DNA from: Pedobacter indicus
GTDB lineage: Bacteria > Bacteroidota > Bacteroidia > Sphingobacteriales > Sphingobacteriaceae
Reading direction: 5' to 3'
Length of the DNA stretch: 64,000 bases
NCBI RefSeq assembly: GCF_003449035.1
Contig: NZ_QRGB01000001.1
Span: forward strand, 992,001 to 1,056,000
Position numbers and translations under genes: made by a program. Every line of letters starts with the position of its first letter. Positions within the stretch are counted from its first letter, which is position 1. Below, piece after piece: positions 36,897 to 45,829 of this stretch. The notes beneath the pieces were generated by a model. The model searched no databases. It was not told the origin of the DNA and saw only the letters and a program-made list of their open reading frames with translations.

Positions 36897-38246
36897 ATGA
36901 AGAACAAACTACTAGGTTATGCCTTAGGGATCATATTCCTTGGGACGGGATTGAGTGCCCAGGCCCAGAATGAGATTGAATTTAAGGAGTTTACGCTTGA
37001 TAATGGTTTGCGTGTTATCTTGCACCAGGACAACTCGACACCGATTGTGGCCGTATCTGTTTTGTACCATGTCGGCTCAAAAAACGAGAACCCAGAAAGG
37101 ACAGGCTTCGCGCATTTCTTCGAGCATTTATTGTTCGAAGGCACCGAAAATATAGGTAGAGGAGAGTACATGAAGAAAATTCAAGCGATTGGAGGAACTC
37201 TGAATGCTTTTACTTCCAGCGACCAGACTTATTATTATGAGGTGGTTCCGTCCAATCATCTTGAAACAGCTTTGTATATGGAGAGCGAGCGGATGTTGCA
37301 GGCAAAGATTGATACGGTAGGTGTTAACACACAACGTGAGGTGGTAAAAGAAGAGAGAAGGCAGCGCTACGAAAACCAGCCATATGGTACCATATTGCCC
37401 GAAGTCTTAAAACGGGCATATCATGAGCACCCTTACCAATGGCCTCCCATTGGTTCGATGGAGCATCTAAACGCAGCGAAATTAGGTGAGTTTATTGATT
37501 TTTATAAAACTTTTTATGTGCCAAACAACGCCGTGTTAAGTATTGCAGGCGACTTAGATTATAAACAAACAGAAGACTGGGTGAAGAAGTATTTCTCGGA
37601 AATTCCGAAAGGAACCAAAGAAATTCCTCGTCCGAATGTAACGGAACCGAGAAGGAACAAAGAGATCCGAGACATTGTGTATGATAATATTCAGCTTCCT
37701 GCCGTAATTGAAGCCTATAACTTGCCGAGAAAAGATCATCCTGATGCTTACGCACTAGACATGTTATCAACTTACTTGACTGGTGGGAAGAGTTCTTTAA
37801 TGACCAAGGAGTTGGTTGATAAACAGCAAAAGGCACTTGCAGTGATGGCTATTCCTTTAACACTCGAAGATGGAGGTGTATTTTTACTATATGGGATCGC
37901 TAATATGGGTGTTGACGTCGATTCGTTAGAAGCGAGTATTGATAATGAGATCGAGCGCGTAAAAAGAGAAGGTGTTTCTGAAAAAGATTTCCAGAAGCTG
38001 TTAGCTCAGGTGGAAAATGCGGTTGTTTCACAAAATGCATCCGTAGCAGGAATTGCACAAAACCTGGCTGAAAGTAAAGTTTATTTCGGCGACGCCGATG
38101 AGGTGAACCACCAAATGGAGAAATACAATAAGGTGAAACGGGAAGATTTGCAAAGGGTTGCTAAAGAGTATTTTGGTAAAGAAGGGCGAGTGGTTTTACA
38201 TTACTTGCCGAAATCTGCAGAACCTCAAGAGGCAGCTAACAATTAG
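36897..38246 (+). CDS. M16 zinc metallopeptidase, catalytic subunit
   Basis: 449 residues. Signal peptide 1-23 (LSAQAQ). Inverted zinc motif HFFEH (73-77) followed by the distal Glu region REVVKEERRQRYENQPYG (about 147-165) shows an active M16B peptidase, the half-size type that works as a pair of catalytic and non-catalytic chains. The next gene, 13 bases downstream, supplies the second chain. Periplasmic. Confidence 0.93.
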   Translation: MKNKLLGYALGIIFLGTGLSAQAQNEIEFKEFTLDNGLRVILHQDNSTPIVAVSVLYHVGSKNENPERTGFAHFFEHLLFEGTENIGRGEYMKKIQAIGGTLNAFTSSDQTYYYEVVPSNHLETALYMESERMLQAKIDTVGVNTQREVVKEERRQRYENQPYGTILPEVLKRAYHEHPYQWPPIGSMEHLNAAKLGEFIDFYKTFYVPNNAVLSIAGDLDYKQTEDWVKKYFSEIPKGTKEIPRPNVTEPRRNKEIRDIVYDNIQLPAVIEAYNLPRKDHPDAYALDMLSTYLTGGKSSLMTKELVDKQQKALAVMAIPLTLEDGGVFLLYGIANMGVDVDSLEASIDNEIERVKREGVSEKDFQKLLAQVENAVVSQNASVAGIAQNLAESKVYFGDADEVNHQMEKYNKVKREDLQRVAKEYFGKEGRVVLHYLPKSAEPQEAANN

Positions 38247-38259
38247 GAAATTAAAAAAT

Positions 38260-40311
38260 ATGCATACGATGAAAAAACTTAGTTTATATATATTCTTTTT
38301 TCTGGTTATTTCCGGTACTGCCTTTGCCCAGGTAGATCGCAGTCAGTACCCTGAACCAGGACCAGCACCTACGATTAATATCGGTGATGCCGAAACATTT
38401 ACTCTTCCAAATGGATTAAAGGTTTTTGTTGTTGAAAATCATAAATTGCCGCGTGTAACCTTCTCTTTGGTATTGGATAGAGATCCCGTTTTTGAAGGTG
38501 ACAAAGCTGGTTATGTTGGCATGGTCGGCGAGTTAATGATGAGCGGTACGCAAGATCTGAGTAAAGAGCAGTTGGATGAAGCAATTGACCAGATCGGTGC
38601 GCGGATCAACGTATCTTCTACGTCCGCCAGTGCCTCATCTTTGACAAAACATCAAGAGCGCTTGTTAGAGCTATTCTCGGCGGTATTGTTCAAGCCAAGT
38701 TTTCCACAGGTTGAGCTTGATAAAATCAAGAAACAAACCATTTCAGGCTTAGCAGCCGCTAAAGATGATCCAAGCGCAATCGCGTCTGTGGTGGAAAGTG
38801 CAGTAATATATGGAAAAGATCACCCTTACGGTGAAGCCGCTACCGAAGAAACCGTAGCCACCGTAGAGGTAGGAGATATTAAAGATTATTATAACACCTA
38901 TTTTAAACCAAACATAGCTTATTTGGCGATTGTAGGTGATATTACCAAACCAGAGGCTGAAAAGCTAGTTAAGAAATACTTCAGTAACTGGGAGAAAGGC
39001 GAGGTTCCAACGCACGAATGGGAGGCTGTTCAAGGACCTGCATCTAACCAGGTTATTTTAGTAGACCGTCCAAGCAGTGTCCAATCTTTGATTTCAGTTG
39101 CTTACCCTGTGGAAATGCAGCATAACAACCCAAATCGGATAGCGGCCAGCTTAATGTCTTATGTACTGGGTGGCGGTTCTTCATCGCGTTTGTTTATGAA
39201 CTTGAGAGAAGCAAAAGGCTATACGTATGGGGCGTATGCTTCATTAAGTCCGGATGAGATCATCGGATCTTTTTCAGCCGATGCCAGCGTTCGGACTGAG
39301 GTAACTGACAGTGCCGCTTACCAGTTCTTTTATGAATTAGACCGGATGACTAAAAAATCAATCACCGAAGAGGAGCTCGATGCAGCGAAAGCGTATTTAA
39401 CGGGTAGTTTCGGTCGCTCGCTCGAGAGTCCTTCGACGATCGCTAGCTTTGCGCTGAATACAGAGATATATGATTTGCCGAAAGACTACTATAAAAACTA
39501 TTTAAAGAACCTGAATGGAGTGAGTGTTTCGGAAGCGAATGAAATTGCTTTGAAATACATCAAGCCGAATAATGCTTATTTGGTTATCGTAGGCAACGTA
39601 GGGGAGTTTGAAGATCAGGTTGCTCAGTTCGGAGAAGTAAAGCGATATACCAAAGAAGGTTATCCGGAGGAGAAGAAGGCCGTAAGTGCAGATGTTACTG
39701 TAGATGGCGTTATTTCTAAATATATTGAGAGCATTGGTGGGAAGGAAAAACTTCAATCAGTTAAAACGTTGCGACAAACCGGTGAAGGCGAAATTCAAGG
39801 AATGAAAATTTCGCAAGTTGCTGTCATTGATAAAGATAAGCAGATCCTTGTGCAACGGACATTTATGGGAGGTCAGGAGGTTTCGAAGATGAAATCTACC
39901 GCGGAGAAAACAACGGCTTCAGCCATGGGGCAAGAACAAGAGATGCCAGCTGAGATGCATGAGGCTATGAAAGCCTCCAAGTTGATCTTCCCTGAGTTGA
40001 CCTACCAGGAACAAGGTGTGAAGTTGACCTTGGATGGAATAACGCAGGTTAATGGAAAGGATGCCTATAAAGTTCTTATAGAAAATGGTTCTGTTAAAAC
40101 GACTGACTACTTCGATGTAGAAAGCGGTCTTAAAGTAAAAACTGAAAGCGCAATCGCCGGTGAAATCGAATACGGAACCTATAAAGATTTTGACGGTATT
40201 AAGATGCCCTCTACGTTGAGCGTAAAAACACCGCAATTACCTACGGCAATTCAGATGAGCATGACGAGTGTGGAGGTGAACCCACAACTGACGGAAGCGG
40301 ATTTGAATTAG
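38260..40311 (+). CDS. M16 peptidase-like protein, inactive partner subunit with C-terminal extension
   Basis: 683 residues from the ATG at 38260 (or 38269, three codons later); both precede a signal peptide ending TAFAQ. The M16 fold spans about 35-460, but the zinc motif position reads YVGMVGELM, lacking the HxxEH residues, so it should be the non-catalytic half of a heterodimer. The substrate-binding GGGSSSRLFMNLREAKGYTYGAYA motif is kept. Residues about 475-683 are an additional beta-rich domain resembling lipoprotein-carrier-like folds (inference), not present in basic M16B subunits. Confidence 0.9.
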   Translation: MHTMKKLSLYIFFFLVISGTAFAQVDRSQYPEPGPAPTINIGDAETFTLPNGLKVFVVENHKLPRVTFSLVLDRDPVFEGDKAGYVGMVGELMMSGTQDLSKEQLDEAIDQIGARINVSSTSASASSLTKHQERLLELFSAVLFKPSFPQVELDKIKKQTISGLAAAKDDPSAIASVVESAVIYGKDHPYGEAATEETVATVEVGDIKDYYNTYFKPNIAYLAIVGDITKPEAEKLVKKYFSNWEKGEVPTHEWEAVQGPASNQVILVDRPSSVQSLISVAYPVEMQHNNPNRIAASLMSYVLGGGSSSRLFMNLREAKGYTYGAYASLSPDEIIGSFSADASVRTEVTDSAAYQFFYELDRMTKKSITEEELDAAKAYLTGSFGRSLESPSTIASFALNTEIYDLPKDYYKNYLKNLNGVSVSEANEIALKYIKPNNAYLVIVGNVGEFEDQVAQFGEVKRYTKEGYPEEKKAVSADVTVDGVISKYIESIGGKEKLQSVKTLRQTGEGEIQGMKISQVAVIDKDKQILVQRTFMGGQEVSKMKSTAEKTTASAMGQEQEMPAEMHEAMKASKLIFPELTYQEQGVKLTLDGITQVNGKDAYKVLIENGSVKTTDYFDVESGLKVKTESAIAGEIEYGTYKDFDGIKMPSTLSVKTPQLPTAIQMSMTSVEVNPQLTEADLN

Positions 40312-40344
40312 ACTTGGTTTACATTTTAGCCAATTGAAATGCAA

Positions 40345-40401
40345 TTGATTCCCTATTCCATCCCTATTTTCGAGCAAAAATAGGGATGGAATAGCAATCA
40401 A
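40345..40401. terminator. Long bidirectional terminator hairpin
   Basis: 40353-40370 pairs perfectly (18 bp) with 40377-40394; the loop is CGAGCA. An outer 6-bp helix (40345-40350 with 40396-40401) continues it after a small internal loop. It lies between the convergent M16 partner gene and the FMN reductase gene. Confidence 0.85.
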
Positions 40402-40455
40402 TCAGGAGGTAAATCGCCTAGAAAGTAGGACAAGATATTCCCAATGTATCTTGCT

Positions 40456-40977
40456 TTAGAAACTGGCAAAGGCTTCGATCTGCATTTGCGTAAACTTCAC
40501 CGTATCCTCTTTGAAAAGATTCCCATTCTCATCGAATTCCTGACGAATGTAAGGAATGTGGATCTTCAGCGGCATCACGTGCATCTGCATATAATGGCAG
40601 ACACCGGTAAAATGATCGACGCCACGAATATTTCCATATTTACCGCTGGAATGACCGACTAAAGCCGCCTTTTTATGGTAGAAGCTTGCGGGGAATTCGC
40701 AAGCGTCAATAAAGACTTTCAGCGCTCCCGGATAGCTTCCATTATACTCGGGAATGATAAATAGAAATTTTTCGGTCGCATTGATGATGTTGAGTATTTC
40801 TTTAAACTCGTCGCTTCTAGCGCCATAAAGATCCGAAACAAGAAGGTTAGGAGGCAGGGTTTCGAGAGATAATAGGGTGCTTTCCACTCCCCATTTTGAT
40901 AGTTGTTTTTGGTAATATCGTGCTAATTTTAACGTGTTGCTATTGGGTCTATTTGTTCCAGAAATTATCGTAATCAT
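40456..40977 (-). CDS. NAD(P)H-dependent FMN reductase family protein
   Basis: 173 residues from the ATG at 40977 (MITIISGTNRPNSNTLKLA); an upstream frame adds 10 residues without conservation. Flavodoxin-like fold with the SGTNRPNSNT phosphate loop and PEYNGSYPGALKVFIDA, the flavin-contact motif of the azoreductase/ChrR group. Cytosolic quinone, azo or metal-ion reduction is possible. Single gene. Confidence 0.9.
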   Translation of the reverse strand: MITIISGTNRPNSNTLKLARYYQKQLSKWGVESTLLSLETLPPNLLVSDLYGARSDEFKEILNIINATEKFLFIIPEYNGSYPGALKVFIDACEFPASFYHKKAALVGHSSGKYGNIRGVDHFTGVCHYMQMHVMPLKIHIPYIRQEFDENGNLFKEDTVKFTQMQIEAFASF

Positions 40978-41108
40978 ATTATCAATTGTGTATAACATAG
41001 CCGCCAAGAAAAGAAGTTAAAATTTTAATTTTTGTATCTTAGCGAAATAATAATTGCTATTAAAGCGAAGTTAATCATATTAGCTAGTTTTAAGTTATTG
41101 GAATTAAA

Positions 41109-41116
41109 TAATTTTG
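41109..41116 (+). promoter_or_regulatory. Candidate -7 box of the parA operon
   Basis: TAATTTTG fits TAnnTTTG, 40 bases before the parA ATG. No clear -33 element. Confidence 0.35.
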
Positions 41117-41156
41117 GTCTTGAACAAAAGAAGCTATAGTAGGGAAAATTACATTT

Positions 41157-41957
41157 ATGGGTAAAATAATCGCACTAGCCAATCAGAAAGGTGGAGTAGG
41201 GAAAACGACTTCTTCAATAAATTTAGCCGCTAGTTTAGCTGTTTTGGAATATCGGACTCTACTGGTCGACGCTGATCCACAGGCTAATTCTACATCTGGC
41301 ATAGGCTATGACCCCCGTACGATCAAGAATAGCATTTACGAATGTATTATTAATGATGTTCCTGCAGCCGAAGCGATTTGCTCGACCGAAACGCCTAATT
41401 TGGATCTTTTGCCGGCACATATAGACCTTGTTGGTGCGGAAATAGAAATGATCAATTTGCCGGACCGTGAGTTTAAAATGAAAGGCATCCTGGATCAGGT
41501 GAAAGAGGAGTATGATTTTATTATTATTGACTGTTCCCCTTCGTTGGGTCTGATTACCATTAATGCGCTTACGGCTGCCAATTCTGTAATTATTCCGGTA
41601 CAGTGTGAGTATTTTGCATTGGAGGGGTTGGGGAAACTGTTAAATACGATTAAAATAGTTCAAAATCGTTTGAATGTCGATCTGGAGATTGAAGGTATTT
41701 TGCTGACGATGTATGATGTGCGACTGCGGTTATCGAATCAAGTGGTTGAAGAGGTGCGCTCGCATTTTAACGATTTGGTTTTTGATACGATCATTCAGCG
41801 GAATACGCGTCTAAGTGAAGCTCCGAGTTTTGGTGTCTCGGTGATTATGCATGATGCGAACTCGAAAGGGGCGATAAACTACCTTAATTTAGCAAGGGAA
41901 GTCTTGCTCAAAAATGGCTTAAGGAAAATAGAGGATCAATCAAAGGTGGTTAATTAA
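41157..41957 (+). CDS. parA: Chromosome-partition ATPase ParA (Soj)
   Basis: 266 residues. Deviant Walker A QKGGVGKTT (9-17), switch motifs VDADPQANST and IIDCSPSLGLITINAL, no N-terminal DNA-binding domain, which is the chromosomal Soj form. It moves ParB-bound origin regions. parB starts 3 bases after its stop. No parS-like TGTTNCACGTGAAACA site was found in the window, so the origin may lie elsewhere. Confidence 0.96.
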   Translation: MGKIIALANQKGGVGKTTSSINLAASLAVLEYRTLLVDADPQANSTSGIGYDPRTIKNSIYECIINDVPAAEAICSTETPNLDLLPAHIDLVGAEIEMINLPDREFKMKGILDQVKEEYDFIIIDCSPSLGLITINALTAANSVIIPVQCEYFALEGLGKLLNTIKIVQNRLNVDLEIEGILLTMYDVRLRLSNQVVEEVRSHFNDLVFDTIIQRNTRLSEAPSFGVSVIMHDANSKGAINYLNLAREVLLKNGLRKIEDQSKVVN

Positions 41958-41960
41958 TAT

Positions 41961-42890
41961 ATGGCACAGCAAAGAAAAACAGGATTAGGAAAAGGACTTA
42001 GTGCTTTGTTGAATGATAACGATAATCGGCGACACGAACAGGATGAACAGTCGGTATCTGCGGAATATGCGTCGCAAAGCCCGACCCGTGGGTCGTCTAC
42101 GGGCTCTATCGGTCATGTTAAAATATCGGAAATTGAGATCAACCCTTTTCAGCCGCGGACAGACTTTGATGCCCAGGCATTGGAGGAACTCGCTGAGTCT
42201 ATAAAGTTGCAAGGTTTGATCCAACCTATTACGGTGCGACGGATGTCTTCAAATTCCTATCAACTCATTTCCGGTGAGCGGAGGTTGCGGGCATCAAAAA
42301 TTGCCGGGCTTAAGGAGATACCAGCTTACATTCGGACGGCGGATGATCAGCAGATGTTGGAGATGGCTCTGATCGAAAATATCCAGCGGGAGAACCTAAA
42401 TGCTATTGAGGTGGCATTAAGTTTCCAACGCATGATAGACGAATGTAACTTGCGGCAGGATGAACTGGGTGAGCGGGTTAGTAAAAACAGATCAACGGTG
42501 ACTAACTATCTGCGTCTACTAAAATTGCCACCGAGCATACAAGCATCGATCCGTGACAACCAAATCAGTATGGGACATGCGCGTGCACTGATCAGTGTGC
42601 CGGAAGTTGAGAAGCAGCTTTTTATACATCAGGAGATATTAAACAAAGGTTTGTCGGTTCGGAAAGTAGAAGAGCTTGTCCGCACGTTGCAAGAAGAGAA
42701 GCCTTCAACCAATAAGAAAAAAGCAAAAGGACATTCATTCCAGTTTCAGAAAATCGAAGATGATCTGGCGACGAAATTTGCAACGCGTGTTAAGTTGAAT
42801 GTTAATGCTGATAAAGGGAAAGGGTCAATTCAGATCCCATTTAACTCTGAAGACGACCTGAATCGTATCCTGGAACTATTAGACTGGTAA
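41961..42890 (+). CDS. parB: Chromosome-partition protein ParB (Spo0J)
   Basis: 309 residues. N-terminal RKTGLGKGLSALL, CTP-binding ParB domain (about 55-150) with NPFQPRTDFD, GERRLRASK and ENIQRENLNAIE, then the parS-binding helix-turn-helix (about 155-215: QDELGERVSKNRSTVTNYLRLLKLP) and a C-terminal dimerisation domain. Four bases separate it from the DUF5683 gene. Confidence 0.96.
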   Translation: MAQQRKTGLGKGLSALLNDNDNRRHEQDEQSVSAEYASQSPTRGSSTGSIGHVKISEIEINPFQPRTDFDAQALEELAESIKLQGLIQPITVRRMSSNSYQLISGERRLRASKIAGLKEIPAYIRTADDQQMLEMALIENIQRENLNAIEVALSFQRMIDECNLRQDELGERVSKNRSTVTNYLRLLKLPPSIQASIRDNQISMGHARALISVPEVEKQLFIHQEILNKGLSVRKVEELVRTLQEEKPSTNKKKAKGHSFQFQKIEDDLATKFATRVKLNVNADKGKGSIQIPFNSEDDLNRILELLDW

Positions 42891-42894
42891 AATA

Positions 42895-43587
42895 ATGCGG
42901 TATTGCCTTGCATTTCTATTATTGCTTGCTTGTTCGGTTGTTGATTTGCAGGCACAGACCCCTGACTCTTTGCGTCAGGAAGTAGAACGCATTTCGACTG
43001 ATAGCCTGAACATGCAGGATACCACTAATTTACCAACCGATGCAAACGTAGAAAAAACCAGACGGAAGAAAAAAAAGGAGGAAGAGCCTTCTGTGTATAA
43101 AGATTCAACACGTCTGGCGTTAGAGCGCATGACCCGGGTGGCAGTAACCCGTTCGGCGATTATACCCGGATGGGGGCAGTTAACTAATAAGCGCTGGTGG
43201 AAAGTGCCCATTATTTATGGTGGGATTGTTGGGTTGGTGCTTACCTATGACTTTAACCAAACAAATTATAAGGAGATGCTCGCGGAAGCCCAGTATCGGA
43301 TAACGCATAATGACCAGTACCTACATGAAAAGTATGCCGGGGCTAATCAGGAGTGGGTGATTCAGGCGAAAGATTTTTATCGTCGAAATAGAGATCTGAC
43401 TATTTTGGTAGGACTGGGACTGTATGCACTAAATTTGGTAGACGCTTATGTAGATGCAAAAATGTTTCGATATGATATCGATGATGACTTAAGCTTTCGT
43501 ATTGATCCATTTGTACAACAACCGCAAGGTTTTTATGCTTCGCGAACACCCACTTTCGGCTTAAAAATGGCTATTACAATTCATTGA
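42895..43587 (+). CDS. DUF5683 membrane protein
   Basis: 230 residues. Signal peptide 1-21 (VVDLQAQ), a low-complexity acidic/basic segment (TRRKKKKEEE near 55-65), then ALERMTRVAVTRSAIIPGWGQLTNKRWWKVPIIYGG, the conserved DUF5683 core, with two hydrophobic stretches. It regularly follows parB and precedes dapB/lepB in Sphingobacteria. Function unknown; likely envelope-associated. Confidence 0.87.
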   Translation: MRYCLAFLLLLACSVVDLQAQTPDSLRQEVERISTDSLNMQDTTNLPTDANVEKTRRKKKKEEEPSVYKDSTRLALERMTRVAVTRSAIIPGWGQLTNKRWWKVPIIYGGIVGLVLTYDFNQTNYKEMLAEAQYRITHNDQYLHEKYAGANQEWVIQAKDFYRRNRDLTILVGLGLYALNLVDAYVDAKMFRYDIDDDLSFRIDPFVQQPQGFYASRTPTFGLKMAITIH

Positions 43588-43651
43588 TGTTTTAATTTAA
43601 AAAAAAGGATATTATCGTATATTGCGATTATTAATCAATTCAATATAGATT

Positions 43652-44395
43652 ATGAATATTGCTTTAATCGGGTACGGGAAAATGGGGCAGATTATCGAAC
43701 GGATCGCCCACGATAGGGATCATGAAGTTACCCTTATTATCGATGAAAATAATCGCGAGAGTATTCGTGTCGACGATTTCGAGGGGGTTGACGTGGCTAT
43801 TGACTTTAGTACGCCTGACTCTGTATTAGATAATATTAAGCTGTGTTTTGACGCTCGGGTGCCAGTCGTTGTTGGGACGACTGGCTGGTATGACCGGATC
43901 GAAGAAATACGGGAAACCTGCGAGGCGGGAGAACATTCCTTGCTGTACGGTTCTAATTTTAGTGTTGGCGTTAACATTTTCTTTTATATTAATAAGCTAT
44001 TAGCAAAGGCGATCCAACCATTCAAGCAATATGATGTGCAGGTTGAAGAGATTCACCATACGCAAAAACTGGATGCTCCAAGCGGTACAGCTATTACGAT
44101 TGCAGAAGGCATCCTTGAAAACAGTGAGGTGAAAAAGAGTTGGGTAAATAATATTGTTGGTGAAGAAGGAGAAGTAATTCCAAAAAATGATCAGTTGTTG
44201 ATTGAATCACACCGATTAGAAGATGTACCTGGAACCCATACAGTGCTGTACAGCTCTGAAGTAGACCAAATTGAGTTTAAGCACACTGCTCACAGCAGGT
44301 CTGGTTTTGCTTTAGGTGCGGTAATTGCTGCGGAGTGGCTGCAGGATAAAACAGGCTTTTTCAATGTGAAAGAAATGTTTAAATTCGATCTTTAA
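43652..44395 (+). CDS. dapB: 4-hydroxy-tetrahydrodipicolinate reductase DapB
   Basis: 247 residues. N-terminal Rossmann motif GYGKMGQI (7-14) and the catalytic/substrate segment EIHHTQKLDAPSGTA (about 132-146, with the paired His and Lys). It performs the NAD(P)H step of the lysine/diaminopimelate pathway and so feeds peptidoglycan. It follows the parAB-DUF5683 genes after 64 bases and precedes lepB by 15. Confidence 0.96.
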   Translation: MNIALIGYGKMGQIIERIAHDRDHEVTLIIDENNRESIRVDDFEGVDVAIDFSTPDSVLDNIKLCFDARVPVVVGTTGWYDRIEEIRETCEAGEHSLLYGSNFSVGVNIFFYINKLLAKAIQPFKQYDVQVEEIHHTQKLDAPSGTAITIAEGILENSEVKKSWVNNIVGEEGEVIPKNDQLLIESHRLEDVPGTHTVLYSSEVDQIEFKHTAHSRSGFALGAVIAAEWLQDKTGFFNVKEMFKFDL

Positions 44396-44410
44396 AAAAC
44401 AAAAAAATAG

Positions 44411-45829
44411 ATGAGTTATGTAATTTGTATCATCCTCCTTGTTTTGGTTCATTTCGGACTATGGAAGATGTTCGTTAAAGCGGGTAGACCTGGATGGGAA
44501 TCACTTATCCCCTTTTACCGTGAATATATCATTGCGCAACTAACTGGTCGGCCTGCATGGTGGCTCATCCTGTTGCTGATACCGATTGTAAATATTTTTA
44601 TCGCTATTACGATTTATGTGGATTTTGTGAAAAGTTTTGGCAAACGTTCTTTCTTAGAACATGCCGGGACAATTTTGTTACCTTTCGTAGTATTTCCATT
44701 ATGGGGAACAGACACAAAAACAACATATTGGGGCAAATCAAACACTGCCGAGTTTAAAGAGAAATACCCTTACAAAAAGACAGTAACTAGAGAATGGGCA
44801 GATGCGATTATTTTCGCTGTGGTTGCTGCTACGCTGATTCGTGGCTTTTTGATAGAAGCATACATGATTCCGACTGGCTCCATGGAGAAAAGTCTTTTGG
44901 TCGGTGATTTTATTTTTGTTAGCAAGGTCAATTACGGTCCTCGTGTCCCAATGACGCCTGTAGCATTTCCTTTTTCACATCATACGTTACCTACTGGCGG
45001 AAAGGCTTATTGGGAGGGTATCAAATTGGATTATAAACGCCTTCCGGGATTTGAAAAAATTGAAAGAAACGATGTGGTGGTTTTTAACTACCCGCCAGAT
45101 GGACTGCCTCCATTGAGTCGTCCGGTAGATAAACGTGAAAACTATATCAAACGGTGCATTGCTATCCCGGGCGATTCACTTCGGATCATTGACTCTAAAG
45201 TATATGTGAATGGGCAAGCAGAAGTGAACCCACCAGAGAGTCAAACGAGTTATTATGTAAAAACGAATGGAACTGATTTGAACCCGCAAACATTATTTGA
45301 TATGCGGATTGAAGGCTTACGCCAATCGGAAACCGAATATGTTTTTACTATGACGGACAAGCAGGCTGAAACCATCTCTTCTTGGGCTAATGTGGAAGCC
45401 GTAAAGCCTAATATCGCTCCGTTGAACGCGTTTGATGGACAGGTTTTTCCTCATAATCCCGATTTTCCGTGGAATGTGGATAATTTTGGACCCATTGTGG
45501 TACCAGAAAAGGGATGGACCGTTGCACTGGACAGTACTACCGTCCCCTTATACGAGCAAATTATTACAGATTATGAAGGTAACACCTTTGAGCAACGTGC
45601 GGATGGCTACTATATTAACTCAGAGAAGGCCGACAGCTATACGTTCCAAATGGATTACTACTGGATGATGGGTGATAATAGACATAGCTCTGCGGACTCC
45701 CGCTTATGGGGCTTTGTTCCCGAGGACCACATTGTAGGTAAAGCTCTATTTGTTTGGCTGAGCTTAGATGAGGTGGGAAGCTTCTTTGATAAAGTTCGCT
45801 GGAATCGGATTTTTATGAAAATCGAATAG
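44411..45829 (+). CDS. lepB: Signal peptidase I LepB with N-terminal multi-TM domain
   Basis: 472 residues, much longer than E. coli LepB (324). Residues 1-100 form several membrane segments of DUF5684 type (GRPGWESLIPFYREYI ... LLIPIVNIFIAI). A further TM (about 130-148) precedes the catalytic S157 (YMIPTGSMEKSLLVGD); the Lys base is K247 (NYIKRCIAIPGDS), and box E is GDNRHSSADSR near residue 430. A large insert (about 270-415) separates the Lys box and box E. Enzyme that removes signal peptides at the outer face of the membrane. Its end overlaps the convergent Ldh gene by 17 bases. Confidence 0.95.
   Translation: MSYVICIILLVLVHFGLWKMFVKAGRPGWESLIPFYREYIIAQLTGRPAWWLILLLIPIVNIFIAITIYVDFVKSFGKRSFLEHAGTILLPFVVFPLWGTDTKTTYWGKSNTAEFKEKYPYKKTVTREWADAIIFAVVAATLIRGFLIEAYMIPTGSMEKSLLVGDFIFVSKVNYGPRVPMTPVAFPFSHHTLPTGGKAYWEGIKLDYKRLPGFEKIERNDVVVFNYPPDGLPPLSRPVDKRENYIKRCIAIPGDSLRIIDSKVYVNGQAEVNPPESQTSYYVKTNGTDLNPQTLFDMRIEGLRQSETEYVFTMTDKQAETISSWANVEAVKPNIAPLNAFDGQVFPHNPDFPWNVDNFGPIVVPEKGWTVALDSTTVPLYEQIITDYEGNTFEQRADGYYINSEKADSYTFQMDYYWMMGDNRHSSADSRLWGFVPEDHIVGKALFVWLSLDEVGSFFDKVRWNRIFMKIE

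Noticed and set aside
41008-41156. Origin or parS site next to parAB
   Set aside because: No TGTTNCACGTGAAACA-like palindrome and no DnaA-box cluster; parAB alone does not mark the origin.
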